From contig NZ_JAKRMS010000021.1 of NCBI RefSeq assembly GCF_022346185.1, forward strand, positions 1 through 41,142: a stretch of 41,142 nt of DNA, read 5' to 3'. How positions within the stretch are numbered: the stretch's first letter is position 1; each line of letters opens with the position of its first letter. The notes below the pieces were generated by a model. The model was given only the letters and a program-made list of their open reading frames with translations. It was not told the DNA's origin and made no database searches. Source of the DNA: Cellulomonas sp. ACRRI (GTDB lineage: Bacteria; Actinomycetota; Actinomycetes; Actinomycetales; Cellulomonadaceae). A program made the position numbers and the translations under genes. Positions 8,279 to 16,685 of the stretch are shown in pieces.

Positions 8279-8949
8279 GACGGGGCCGGCGCGCCCGAGC
8301 CGTCCAGCAGCGACCCCGTGACCGGGGCGGGGGGCACCGCCACGCACAGGCCGGTCCGGTCGCCCCGCGCCCACGACCCCTGCGTCGGCGCCCACGCGAG
8401 CATGCGCGTGCCCTGGTCGCGCTCGTCGTCGGTCAGGTCGCAGGACGCCTCGACGCGCGCGGACGCCTCCGCGGCGCCGGGCCACGGCGAGCCGGGCTCG
8501 AACGCGTAGGACGACACCACCTGCGCCGCGTGCGGCTCGGCGCACGGCACGACGCGCACCCGGTCGACGGGGCCGTCCGCGGGGACGTCCGCGAGGCACG
8601 CGCCGGGCACGAGCTGCACCGCGTGCGCGTCGACTGGCTCGGCGACGTCCGCCGGCAGCGGGCGCGCGGCGACGGCCGAGCCGACGACCAGCGCGGCCAG
8701 GCCGGCCCAGGCCAGGGTGCCCAGCGCGCCGAGCGCCACGCCCGCCACGGCGAGCCCCCGCCCGGAGCGCCGGTCAGGGGCGCCGGGCCGCGTGCGGCGC
8801 AGCCCGACCAGGCCGAGCACCAGCGCGACCGGCCCGGTGCCGAGGACGCCCGTGACGAGCGCCGCGACGGACACGCCGTCCGTGCGGGGACGGGGCGGAG
8901 CCCAGCCGGGCGCGTAGAACGGCTCGGGGTAGCCGTACGGGTCGGTCAC
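8275..8949 (-). CDS. DUF4190 and septum-formation-like membrane protein
   Basis: A 224-residue protein of unknown function. The N-terminus is rich in Pro, Tyr and Gly (about 1-22). Two hydrophobic segments follow, at about 26-50 and 65-94, separated by a basic loop as in DUF4190 proteins. The outer part (about 100-215) has the pattern of the actinobacterial 'septum formation' domain: a Cys in GACLADVP (Cys118), then VVPCAEPHAAQV (Cys136, His140), and a third Cys in SCDLTDDE. A role at the cell envelope is plausible but unproven. The GTG at 8949 lies one base after the exonuclease III stop codon, so the two genes should be co-transcribed and probably translationally coupled. There is no separate promoter or ribosome site in the gap. 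Confidence 0.85.
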   Translation of the reverse strand: MTDPYGYPEPFYAPGWAPPRPRTDGVSVAALVTGVLGTGPVALVLGLVGLRRTRPGAPDRRSGRGLAVAGVALGALGTLAWAGLAALVVGSAVAARPLPADVAEPVDAHAVQLVPGACLADVPADGPVDRVRVVPCAEPHAAQVVSSYAFEPGSPWPGAAEASARVEASCDLTDDERDQGTRMLAWAPTQGSWARGDRTGLCVAVPPAPVTGSLLDGSGAPAPS

Positions 8950-8950
8950 G

Positions 8951-9748
8951 TCACGCCGCGTCGGCGATGTCCAGCACCACCGGCACGTGGTCCGAGGGCG
9001 CCTTCCCCTTGCGCTCGACCCGCTCGATCGACACCCCGGTCACCCGCGGCGCGAGGGCGGGCGACGCCCAGGTGAAGTCGATCCGCATGCCCTCGTTCCG
9101 CGGGAACCGCAGCTGCTGGTAGTCCCAGTAGGTGTAGGTGTGCTCGGCGGGGACGTGCACGCGGGACACCTCGGTGTACCCGCCGGCGCCGAACGCCTGG
9201 AACGCGTCCCGCTCCGCGGGGGTCACGTGCGTCCGCCCGGCGAACACGCCGATGTCCCACACGTCGGTGTCGAGCGGGGCCACGTTCCAGTCGCCGACGA
9301 GGGCCACCGGCAGCGCCGGGTCCTCCTCGATCCAGCGGCGCGACTCCTGCTGGAGCGCCTCCAGCCAGCGGAGCTTGTAGTCGAAGTGCGGGTCGCCGAC
9401 CTCGCGGCCGTTCGGGACGTACAGGCTCCACACCCGCACGCCGCCGCAGCTCGCCCCGAGGGCGCGGGCCTCGGTCACCGGGTCCTCGCCCCAGCCGGGC
9501 TGGCCGGCGAACGCGTGCTCGACGTCGTGGATCCCGACCCGGGAGGCGATCGCGACGCCGTTCCACTGGCTGAAGCCGCTCGTGACCACCTCGTAGCCGG
9601 CGGCCTCGAAGGCCTCGCGCGGGAACTGCTCGTCCTTGCACTTGGTCTCCTGCATCGCCAGCACGTCCGTGCCGGTCCGCTCGAGGAAGGCGATCACGCG
9701 GTCGACGCGGGTGCGGACGGAGTTCACGTTCCAGGTGGCGAGGCGCAT
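8951..9748 (-). CDS. xth: Exodeoxyribonuclease III
   Basis: A 265-residue AP endonuclease and 3'-5' exonuclease of base-excision repair, in the endonuclease/exonuclease/phosphatase fold. Catalytic landmarks are visible: Asn7 in TWNVNS, the metal-binding Glu34 in QETKCKDE, the SLYVPNG strand, GDWNVAPLDTDVWD (Asp/Asn active-site pair), RIDFTW, and the terminal SDHVPVV with His254. Length matches E. coli XthA (268). The ATG at 9748 gives the canonical N-terminus MRLATWNVNS. It has no Shine-Dalgarno sequence but has TACCGT exactly 7 bases upstream, so the transcript is probably leaderless. It heads a two-gene operon with the DUF4190 protein. Confidence 0.97.
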   Translation of the reverse strand: MRLATWNVNSVRTRVDRVIAFLERTGTDVLAMQETKCKDEQFPREAFEAAGYEVVTSGFSQWNGVAIASRVGIHDVEHAFAGQPGWGEDPVTEARALGASCGGVRVWSLYVPNGREVGDPHFDYKLRWLEALQQESRRWIEEDPALPVALVGDWNVAPLDTDVWDIGVFAGRTHVTPAERDAFQAFGAGGYTEVSRVHVPAEHTYTYWDYQQLRFPRNEGMRIDFTWASPALAPRVTGVSIERVERKGKAPSDHVPVVLDIADAA

Positions 9749-9755
9749 GACCGGC

Positions 9756-9761
9756 ACGGTA
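9756..9761 (-). promoter_or_regulatory. -10 hexamer of a leaderless xth transcript
   Basis: TACCGT on the minus strand (TANNNT) is followed by 7 bases and then the xth ATG. This spacing puts the transcription start at or next to the A of ATG, as known for leaderless actinobacterial mRNAs. Confidence 0.6.
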
Positions 9762-9826
9762 CCGGCCGGTCCCGACACCCGCGGAACCGGGTGGCCGGCA
9801 CCCGGGCGACCGGGGGGTCGCGACCG

Positions 9827-9832
9827 TAGGGT
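9827..9832 (+). promoter_or_regulatory. -10 hexamer of a leaderless SDR transcript
   Basis: TAGGGT is followed by 6 bases and the ATG at 9839; no ribosome site is present. It faces the opposite-strand xth promoter, so two divergent leaderless promoters share about 90 bases. Confidence 0.6.
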
Positions 9833-9838
9833 GGCCGC

Positions 9839-10615
9839 ATGGGAACCGCACTGATCACGGGCGCCAGCTCCGGCCTGGGGCTCGAGTTCGCGTGGCAGCT
9901 CGCCACCGCCCGCCACGACGTCGTCCTCGTCGCCCGCGACGCCGAGCGCCTGGAGCGCCTCGCCGCCCAGCTGCGCGCCGCCGCGGGCGTCCGCGCGGAG
10001 GTCCTCCGCGCCGACCTCACCGACCGCGCCGACGTGGAGCGCGTCGCGGAGCGGCTGCGCGCAACCGAGCGGCCCGTCGGCCTGCTCGTGAACAACGCCG
10101 GCATCGGCCTGGGCCAGCGGTTCGTCGGCAGCGACCTCGCGCAGCAGGAGGCGGCGCTCGACCTCATGGTCCGCGCGGTGCTCGTGCTGTCGCACGCCGC
10201 GGCCGGCGCGATGGTCGAGCGCGGGCGCGGCGCGATCCTCAACGTCGGCTCCGTCGCCGCCCTCATGACCTCCGGGACCTACTCGGCGCACAAGGCGTGG
10301 GTGCGGACCTTCACCGAGGGGCTCGCCGCGGAGCTCGCCGGCACCGGCGTCACGGCCACGGTCGTGTCCCCGGGCCTGACGCACACCGAGTTCCACGAGC
10401 GCGCCGGGCTGCGTGCCGGCGAGGCCTACCCGGAGCTGGCCTGGCTGTCCGCCGACCGGGTCGTGGCGACCGCCCTCGCGGACGTGCGCCGGGGGGCCGT
10501 GCTGTCGACGCCCAGCCTGCGCTACCGGGCCGCCTCCGGCGTGCTGCGGGTGCTGCCCCGCTCCGCCCTGCGGGCGCTCGCCACCCGCCGCCCGGACCGC
10601 GCCCCGGGGGACTGA
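9839..10615 (+). CDS. Short-chain dehydrogenase/reductase (SDR)
   Basis: A 258-residue classical SDR, an NAD(P)-dependent oxidoreductase in the cytoplasm. The cofactor motif TGASSGLG is at 7-14, NNAG at 85-88, and the catalytic triad is Ser138 (NVGSVAA), Tyr148 and Lys152 (YSAHK). Arg33 in LVARD after the second strand suggests a preference for NADP (inference). The C-terminal part (PGLTHTEFHERAG and onwards) resembles the 'SDR family NAD(P)-dependent oxidoreductase' group with acyl-CoA-reductase-like members in actinobacteria; the substrate is unknown. The start is fixed by the TAGGGT hexamer six bases upstream. pyrE follows 31 bases after the stop but has its own leaderless promoter. Confidence 0.95.
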   Translation: MGTALITGASSGLGLEFAWQLATARHDVVLVARDAERLERLAAQLRAAAGVRAEVLRADLTDRADVERVAERLRATERPVGLLVNNAGIGLGQRFVGSDLAQQEAALDLMVRAVLVLSHAAAGAMVERGRGAILNVGSVAALMTSGTYSAHKAWVRTFTEGLAAELAGTGVTATVVSPGLTHTEFHERAGLRAGEAYPELAWLSADRVVATALADVRRGAVLSTPSLRYRAASGVLRVLPRSALRALATRRPDRAPGD

Positions 10616-10633
10616 CGCGCGGCTCGGCCTCGC

Positions 10634-10639
10634 TACGCT
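10634..10639 (+). promoter_or_regulatory. -10 hexamer of a leaderless pyrE transcript
   Basis: TACGCT is followed by 7 bases and the GTG start at 10647, with no ribosome site. It lies just after the SDR stop codon, so pyrE can be transcribed on its own. Confidence 0.55.
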
Positions 10640-10646
10640 GGCGGCC

Positions 10647-11225
10647 GTGACGACCTCCTCCCTCTCCCCGACCCCGCGCGAGCAGCTCCGCGACCTCATC
10701 GTCGAGCTGGCCGTCGTGCGCGGCCGGGTCACCCTGTCCTCCGGCCGCGAGGCCGACTACTACGTCGACCTGCGCCGGGTGACCCTGCACCACCGGGCGG
10801 CGCCGCTCATCGGCCACGTGCTGCTCGACCGGCTGGAGGAGGTCGGCCTGGGCACGGCGGACGTCGAGGCCGTGGGCGGTCTGACGCTCGGCGCCGACCC
10901 GGTCGCCACGGCGCTGCTGCACGCCGCCGCGTCCCGGGGGCAGGACCTCGACGCGTTCGTGGTGCGCAAGGAGGCGAAGGCGCACGGCATGCAGCGCCGC
11001 ATCGAGGGCCCGGACATCGCCGGCCGCCCCGTCGTCGTGCTCGAGGACACCTCGACCACCGGCGCCTCGCCGATCGCCGCGGTCGAGGCCGCGCGCGAGG
11101 CGGGCGCGGACGTCCGCGGCGTGGCCGTGATCGTCGACCGGGCCACGGGGGCGCGGGAGAAGATCGAGGCCCTCGGGGTGCCGTACCACTACCTCTTCGA
11201 CCTGACCGACCTCGGCCTGGCCTGA
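10647..11225 (+). CDS. pyrE: Orotate phosphoribosyltransferase
   Basis: A 192-residue type I phosphoribosyltransferase joining orotate and PRPP to give orotidine 5'-phosphate in de novo UMP synthesis. The PRPP loop is VVVLEDTSTTGAS (residues 129-141), a slightly altered form of the usual VEDVVTTGGS. The flexible catalytic loop has RKEAKAHG (108-114), and the N-terminus has SGREADYYVDLRR, which contacts orotate in the family. Length is normal. The GTG at 10647 is preferred over an open frame running up to 10413 because that extension lies inside the SDR gene and a -10 hexamer sits 7 bases before 10647. No other pyrimidine gene is in the window. A large inverted repeat follows. Confidence 0.95.
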   Translation: MTTSSLSPTPREQLRDLIVELAVVRGRVTLSSGREADYYVDLRRVTLHHRAAPLIGHVLLDRLEEVGLGTADVEAVGGLTLGADPVATALLHAAASRGQDLDAFVVRKEAKAHGMQRRIEGPDIAGRPVVVLEDTSTTGASPIAAVEAAREAGADVRGVAVIVDRATGAREKIEALGVPYHYLFDLTDLGLA

Positions 11226-11250
11226 CCCGCCCCGCGGGGGCCGGCGCCGC

Positions 11251-11316
11251 GCCGCCTACGCCTTCCCGCCCGACCCGCTGCCGCCGGGGGTGGCCTGGCC
11301 GGAAGGCGTAGGCGGC
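11251..11316. terminator. Long inverted repeat between pyrE and the HAD gene
   Basis: GCCGCCTACGCCTTCC (11251-11266) is perfectly complementary to GGAAGGCGTAGGCGGC (11301-11316), with a 34-base GC-rich loop; one more C-G pair and a G-T wobble extend the stem. It lies between convergent genes and has no T run. It probably serves as a bidirectional terminator, though the loop is longer than usual. Confidence 0.65.
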
Positions 11317-11329
11317 GTGCGCGCCGGGC

Positions 11330-12154
11330 TCAGGCCTCCGGGGCTGCGGTGGCGCCCGGGTACGACTGCGCCCACTGCGGGACGCGCTGGACCAGGTCCG
11401 CCACCGAGTCGAGGACCTGGGTCGGGCGGAACGGGTACCGCACGAGGTCCTCGGAGCGGGTCGACCCGGTGAGCACCAGGAACGTCCGCAGGCCGGCCTC
11501 GATCCCGGAGACCACGTCGGTGTCCATCCGGTCGCCGATCATCGCGGTCGTCTCGGAGTGCGCGTCGATCCGGTTCAGCGCGGACCGGATCATCATGGGG
11601 TTCGGCTTGCCGACGAAGTACGGCTGCCGCCCGGTCGCGGCGGTGATCATCGCCGCGACCGCACCGGTGGCGGGGAGGTCGCCCTCCTGGCTCGGGCCGG
11701 TGACGTCGGGGTTGGTCGCGATGAACCGCGCGCCGCCCTGGATCAGCCGGATCGCGCGGGTGATCGCCTCGAAGGAGTACGTGCGCGTCTCACCCAGCAC
11801 CACGAAGTCCGGGTCGGCCGAGGTCAGCGTGTACCCCGCCTCGTACAGCGCCGTGGTGAGCCCGGCCTCGCCGATGACGTACGCCGAGCCGCCGGGCTCC
11901 TGGTCGGTGAGGAACTGCGCGGTCGCCAGGGCCGACGTCCACAGCGACTCCTCGGCCAGGTCGATGCCGGAGGCGGCCAGCCGGGCGCGCAGGTCGCGGG
12001 GGGTGAAGATCGAGTTGTTGGTCAGCACCAGGAACGGGTGGTCGCCGTCGCGCAGCGCCCGCACGAACTCCGGCGCCCCCGGCAGGGCCACGCCCTCGTG
12101 CACGAGGACGCCGTCCATGTCGGACAGCCAGGAGGTGATCGGCCGGGCGGTCAC
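11330..12154 (-). CDS. HAD-superfamily class IIA phosphatase (NagD-like)
   Basis: A 274-residue cytoplasmic phosphatase of the NagD/AraL/phosphoglycolate group. HAD motif I is DMDGVLVHEG, with nucleophile Asp12 and acid/base Asp14; motif II is LTNNS; motif III with its Lys is GKPNPMM; motif IV is MIGDRMDTDV. The cap domain between motifs II and III is of the C2 type, which defines subclass IIA. Substrates in this group are small phosphates such as nucleotides, sugar phosphates or phosphoglycolate; the sequence does not decide. The GTG start at 12154 overlaps the stop of the upstream DedA gene (GTGA), so the two are translationally coupled. The upstream position of a lipid-transport-type protein gives no clear functional link. 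Confidence 0.93.
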   Translation of the reverse strand: MTARPITSWLSDMDGVLVHEGVALPGAPEFVRALRDGDHPFLVLTNNSIFTPRDLRARLAASGIDLAEESLWTSALATAQFLTDQEPGGSAYVIGEAGLTTALYEAGYTLTSADPDFVVLGETRTYSFEAITRAIRLIQGGARFIATNPDVTGPSQEGDLPATGAVAAMITAATGRQPYFVGKPNPMMIRSALNRIDAHSETTAMIGDRMDTDVVSGIEAGLRTFLVLTGSTRSEDLVRYPFRPTQVLDSVADLVQRVPQWAQSYPGATAAPEA

Positions 12155-12909
12155 TGCTCGAACGCCTTCCGCTCGACGGCGGCGCGCTCGGCGGGCTCGT
12201 CGTACCGCTCGTCGCGGCCCTCGGCGGTGACCTCGCCGCGCCTCGCCGCCCGGCGGCCGCGCCACAGCTCGATCGCCACCGGGATCACCGAGACGAGCAC
12301 GATGAGCACGGCGAGCGCCTCGATGTTCTCCCGGACGAACGAGATCGTGCCGAGCAGGTACCCGAGCACCGTGACGCCCACGCCCCAGAGCAGCGCGCCG
12401 ATGACGTTGTACGAGACGAACGTGCGGTACCGCATGCCGCCGACGCCCGCGGCGACCGGGGCGTAGGTGCGCACGATCGGCACGAACCGGGCCAGGATCA
12501 CCGTCCGGCCGCCGTACTTGTCGAAGTAGGCGTAGGTCTGGTCGATGTACTGCTGCTTGAAGATCTTCGAGTCCGGCCGGCGGAACAGCCGCGGGCCGAC
12601 CTTGTGCCCGATGAGGTAGGCCACCTGGTCGCCGAGGAACGCCGCCGCGAACAGCAGGGCGCACAGCAGCCAGAGCGGGAAGTCCAGCGCCTCCTGGGCG
12701 ACGAGCGCCCCCGCGGTGAACAGCAGCGAGTCCCCGGGCAGCAGCGGGAACAGCAGCCCCGTCTCGATGAAGACGACGACGACGATCCCGATCAGCGCGT
12801 ACGAGCCGAACGAGGAGATGAGGTGCTCCGCGTCGAGCCAGTCCGGCAGCAGCGCGGGCTGGGCGCCGAGGGCAGGGACGAGCGACACGAGCGCGGCTGA
12901 CGCAGGCAT
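12151..12909 (-). CDS. DedA family membrane protein (second copy)
   Basis: A 252-residue DedA/SNARE-associated protein with a more classical DedA signature than the copy at 3517. Seen: [21 protein letters not shown] (about 49-69), the [13 protein letters not shown] segment, the [31 protein letters not shown] block (about 127-157) with its conserved Arg and Pro, and two further membrane helices. The charged C-terminal tail (about 218-252) is cytoplasmic. The ATG at 12909 is supported by TACGCT exactly 7 bases upstream and no ribosome site (probable leaderless start). An open frame extends to 13983 but lies antisense to purT. The HAD phosphatase is coupled downstream. It diverges from purT. Confidence 0.93.
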   Translation of the reverse strand: MPASAALVSLVPALGAQPALLPDWLDAEHLISSFGSYALIGIVVVVFIETGLLFPLLPGDSLLFTAGALVAQEALDFPLWLLCALLFAAAFLGDQVAYLIGHKVGPRLFRRPDSKIFKQQYIDQTYAYFDKYGGRTVILARFVPIVRTYAPVAAGVGGMRYRTFVSYNVIGALLWGVGVTVLGYLLGTISFVRENIEALAVLIVLVSVIPVAIELWRGRRAARRGEVTAEGRDERYDEPAERAAVERKAFEQ

Positions 12910-12916
12910 GGGCCTC

Positions 12917-12922
12917 AGCGTA
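12917..12922 (-). promoter_or_regulatory. -10 hexamer of a leaderless dedA transcript
   Basis: TACGCT on the minus strand, 7 bases before the ATG at 12909; no Shine-Dalgarno sequence. The same hexamer and spacing precede pyrE. Confidence 0.55.
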
Positions 12923-13032
12923 CGGGGCGGGGCTCCGCCCGCCGGCTGCCGGAGGTGCACATCCTGTGTGGGTGCCCCGGAGGGCGAGGTGGTGCGCGAG
13001 GGCGGCGGACCGGGTGCGGGAGGATGGCCGCC

Positions 13033-14256
13033 GTGACGACCTCCCCGCCCGCCGGCCGGCCCGGCGTCCTCGGCACCCCGCTCACGCCCGGCGCGACCCG
13101 GGTCCTGCTGCTCGGCTCCGGCGAGCTCGGCAAGGAGGTCGCGATCGAGCTGCAGCGGCTCGGCGTCGAGGTGGTGGCCGTCGACCGGTACCCGGACGCC
13201 CCGGCCATGCAGGTCGCCCACCGGTCGCACGTCGTCGACATGCTCGACCCCGCGGCGCTGCGGAGGGTGCTCGACGCCGAGGCCCCGCACGTGGTGGTCC
13301 CGGAGATCGAGGCGATCGCCACGCACGTGCTCGCCGACGTCGAGGCCGCCGGCGTCCGGGTCGTGCCGACCGCCCGCGCCACCGTCCTCACGATGGACCG
13401 CGAGGGCATCCGGCGGCTGGCGGCGGAGGAGCTGGGCCTGCCCACCTCGCCGTACCGGTTCGTCGACGACCTCGACGCGCTGCGGGACGCGGTCGACGCC
13501 GTCGGGCTGCCGTGCGTCGTGAAGCCCGTCATGTCGTCCTCGGGCAAGGGGCAGTCGGTGGTCCGGACGGCGGACGACGTCGAGGCGGCGTGGGCGTACG
13601 CCCAGCAGGGCGGTCGGGCGGTCGCCGAGGGCGGCGCCGCGGTGCGGGTGATCGTCGAGGGGTTCGTGCGGTTCGACTCCGAGATCACGCTGCTGACCGT
13701 GCGGCACGCCGGGGGCACCACGTTCTGCGACCCCGTCGGGCACGTCCAGGTCGACGGCGACTACCGGGAGTCCTGGCAGCCCGCGCCGCTGCCGCCGGGC
13801 ACGCTCGCGGAGGCGCGGCGCGTCGCCGCCGCGGTGACCGACGCGCTCGGCGGCTGGGGCCTGTTCGGGGTCGAGCTGTTCGTCGTGGGGGACCGGGTGC
13901 TGTTCTCCGAGGTGTCGCCGCGCCCGCACGACACCGGCCTCGTCACGCTGGCGTCCCAGGACCTGTCCGAGTTCGCCCTGCACGCCCGCGCCGTCCTCGG
14001 CCTGCCCGTCGGGGACGTGCTGCCGCTCGGCCCGGCCGCGTCGTGCGCCGTGCTCGCGGAGGGCACGGGCGTGCCGCGGTTCTCCGGCGTCGACGCGGCG
14101 CTCGCGGTGCCGACCGCGCAGGTGCGGCTGTTCGGCAAGCCCTCCGTCGCGGGGCGTCGCCGGGTCGCGGTCACCGTCGCCCGGGGCGCCGACGTCGAGC
14201 AGGCGCGGGAGCGGGCCCGCGCGTCGGCCGCGGCGCTGACGGTCGACCTGGTGTGA
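13033..14256 (+). CDS. purT: Formate-dependent phosphoribosylglycinamide formyltransferase 2
   Basis: A 407-residue ATP-grasp enzyme that makes formyl-GAR from GAR, formate and ATP, the folate-independent route of step 3 in purine synthesis. Nearly every stretch recalls E. coli Pur[21 protein letters not shown] at the start, [66 protein letters not shown], and [12 protein letters not shown] with the metal-binding Glu and Asn/Arg region. This separates it from PurK, which shares the fold. The GTG at 13033 has no ribosome site but GAGGAT lies 7 bases upstream, a weaker version of the leaderless pattern. The methyltransferase gene overlaps its stop. Confidence 0.95.
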   Translation: MTTSPPAGRPGVLGTPLTPGATRVLLLGSGELGKEVAIELQRLGVEVVAVDRYPDAPAMQVAHRSHVVDMLDPAALRRVLDAEAPHVVVPEIEAIATHVLADVEAAGVRVVPTARATVLTMDREGIRRLAAEELGLPTSPYRFVDDLDALRDAVDAVGLPCVVKPVMSSSGKGQSVVRTADDVEAAWAYAQQGGRAVAEGGAAVRVIVEGFVRFDSEITLLTVRHAGGTTFCDPVGHVQVDGDYRESWQPAPLPPGTLAEARRVAAAVTDALGGWGLFGVELFVVGDRVLFSEVSPRPHDTGLVTLASQDLSEFALHARAVLGLPVGDVLPLGPAASCAVLAEGTGVPRFSGVDAALAVPTAQVRLFGKPSVAGRRRVAVTVARGADVEQARERARASAAALTVDLV

Positions 14257-14936
14257 CCGTGGACCCCACCGACCCCGCCGGCCCCGTGGACCCCGCCGGC
14301 CCCGAGGAGGTCGGCGTCGGCCCCTGGCCGGGCGGGCCCGGCGCGTGGCCGGACGACCCGCGCCTCGACCCCGAGCTGCTCGCGCACGGCGACCGCCGCA
14401 ACGTCGTCGACCGCTATCGCTACTGGTCCGTCGAGGCCGTCGTCGCGGACCTCGACACCCGGCGGCACCCGTTCCACGTCGCCATCGAGAACTGGGCCCA
14501 CGACCTCAACATCGGCTCGGTGGTGCGCACCGCCAACGCCTTCAACGCCGCCGGGGTGCACGTGGTCGGCCGCCGCCGCTGGAACCGCCGCGGCGCCATG
14601 GTCACCGACCGCTACCTGCACGTGCACCACCACCCCGACGTCGACGACCTGCTCGCCTGGGCCGCCACGGCCGGCCCCGGGGGCGGCGCGCTGCCGGTGC
14701 TCGGGATCGACAACGTCCCGGGCTCCGTGCCGCTCGACGGGTACCCCGTGCCGCGGGCGTGCGTCCTGCTGTTCGGCCAGGAGTCCGCCGGGCTGTCCGA
14801 CGCCGCGCGGGCCGGTGCCGACGCGGTGCTGCACATCGACCAGTACGGCTCGACGCGGTCCATCAACGCGGGCGCGGCGGCCGCGATCGCGATGCACGCG
14901 TGGGCGGTCCGGCACGCGGGACCGCCACCGGCCTGA
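14253..14936 (+). CDS. TrmH/SpoU family RNA 2'-O-methyltransferase
   Basis: A 227-residue SPOUT-class methyltransferase that probably uses S-adenosylmethionine to methylate a ribose in tRNA or rRNA. The three SpoU motifs are present: [21 protein letters not shown] (Asn86, Arg92), [12 protein letters not shown], and [18 protein letters not shown] at the C-terminal knot. The first 40 residues are a Pro/Gly/Asp-rich tail unlike the catalytic part, probably disordered. The GTG at 14253 overlaps the purT stop (GTGTGA), suggesting translational coupling; an alternative GTG lies at 14259. The RNA target cannot be told from the sequence. Confidence 0.9.
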   Translation: MTVDPTDPAGPVDPAGPEEVGVGPWPGGPGAWPDDPRLDPELLAHGDRRNVVDRYRYWSVEAVVADLDTRRHPFHVAIENWAHDLNIGSVVRTANAFNAAGVHVVGRRRWNRRGAMVTDRYLHVHHHPDVDDLLAWAATAGPGGGALPVLGIDNVPGSVPLDGYPVPRACVLLFGQESAGLSDAARAGADAVLHIDQYGSTRSINAGAAAAIAMHAWAVRHAGPPPA

Positions 14937-15040
14937 CCTCCCCGGGCGTCCCGTGGGCAGGACGTCCCGTCCGGCCGGTCCCCGGGACGTGCCAGACTTG
15001 GGGAGAAAGCGAAACCCCACTTCTCTTTGGAGCTGCTGCG

Positions 15041-16063
<1,023 letters not shown>

Positions 16064-16096
16064 TCCGCCCGGTCCCCGCACGGGGAGCGACGCGGC

Positions 16097-16131
16097 GAGG
16101 GCCCGGTCACCGTCACGGTGACCGGGCCCTC
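16097..16131. terminator. Bidirectional terminator hairpin after fbaA
   Basis: GAGGGCCCGGTCACCG (16097-16112) pairs perfectly with CGGTGACCGGGCCCTC (16116-16131) around a 3-base loop. It lies between the converging fbaA and STAS genes. No T tract follows, which is common in high-GC actinobacteria. Confidence 0.8.
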
Positions 16132-16155
16132 GTGCGTCCGCCGGTCGTGCGCCGC

Positions 16156-16572
16156 TCAGGCCCGCAGGTCGTCCTCGACCACGTCGAGCAGCTCGCCGAT
16201 CCGGGTGACCTCGAGCAGGAACTGCACCGTCGGCGGCACGTGGAGCAGCCGGACGCGGTGCGGGGTCCGCATGGCGAGCCTGGCGAGGAACGCCACGCCG
16301 GACGAGTCCATGAACGTCACGTGGTGCGCGTCCACCTCGATGGGCAGTCCCGCCTGCTCGGCGTCGGTGGACGCCTCCGCCAGGTCCGGCCCGAGGTCCG
16401 CGTCGACCTCGCCGGAGAGCACGATCGTGGTCCGGTCGGGGGACAGGATGACGTGCACCGAGCCCGGCTCCCCGGCGGCGTCGCCCGGAGCGGGTACGGT
16501 CGGCGCGGCCGAGGCATCCGCGCCCTGGTCCCCGGCGAGCCCGCCCGCGGGTGTGCTGTTACCGTCGCGCAC
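16156..16572 (-). CDS. STAS-domain anti-sigma factor antagonist (first copy)
   Basis: A 138-residue protein with a Gly/Ala/Pro-rich N-terminal tail (1-38) and a STAS domain (about 39-135). The site FMDSSGVAFL (about 87-96) is the phosphorylatable Ser region of SpoIIAA/RsbV-type antagonists. Family role: the unphosphorylated form binds and removes a serine-kinase anti-sigma factor, and a PP2C phosphatase reactivates it. The divergent neighbour is exactly such a phosphatase. The GTG at 16572 is chosen because GGGAGGGAG precedes it; the frame is open to an ATG at 16647, which lacks a ribosome site. The N-terminal tail is unusual among short antagonists and may mediate localisation or partner choice (inference). 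Confidence 0.9.
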   Translation of the reverse strand: MRDGNSTPAGGLAGDQGADASAAPTVPAPGDAAGEPGSVHVILSPDRTTIVLSGEVDADLGPDLAEASTDAEQAGLPIEVDAHHVTFMDSSGVAFLARLAMRTPHRVRLLHVPPTVQFLLEVTRIGELLDVVEDDLRA

Positions 16573-16685
16573 GATGCTCCCTCCCGTCCGGGCGGCTGGC
16601 ACGTCGGCCGCCGCCGGTGATCGGCCCGTCCCGGCGGGCTGCTGCACCGGGATCTGTCGGGAACGCTAGACGATCGGAGGCGGTG

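Noticed and set aside
5186-8599. Very long minus-strand frame extending the beta-glucosidase upstream
   Set aside because: The part above 7456 is antisense to the TetR gene and is repetitive in composition; the ATG at 7456 has GGAGGTG and the normal GH3 N-terminus.
13033-14256. purK instead of purT
   Set aside because: Both are ATP-grasp enzymes, but the blocks [25 protein letters not shown] and [11 protein letters not shown] are PurT signatures.
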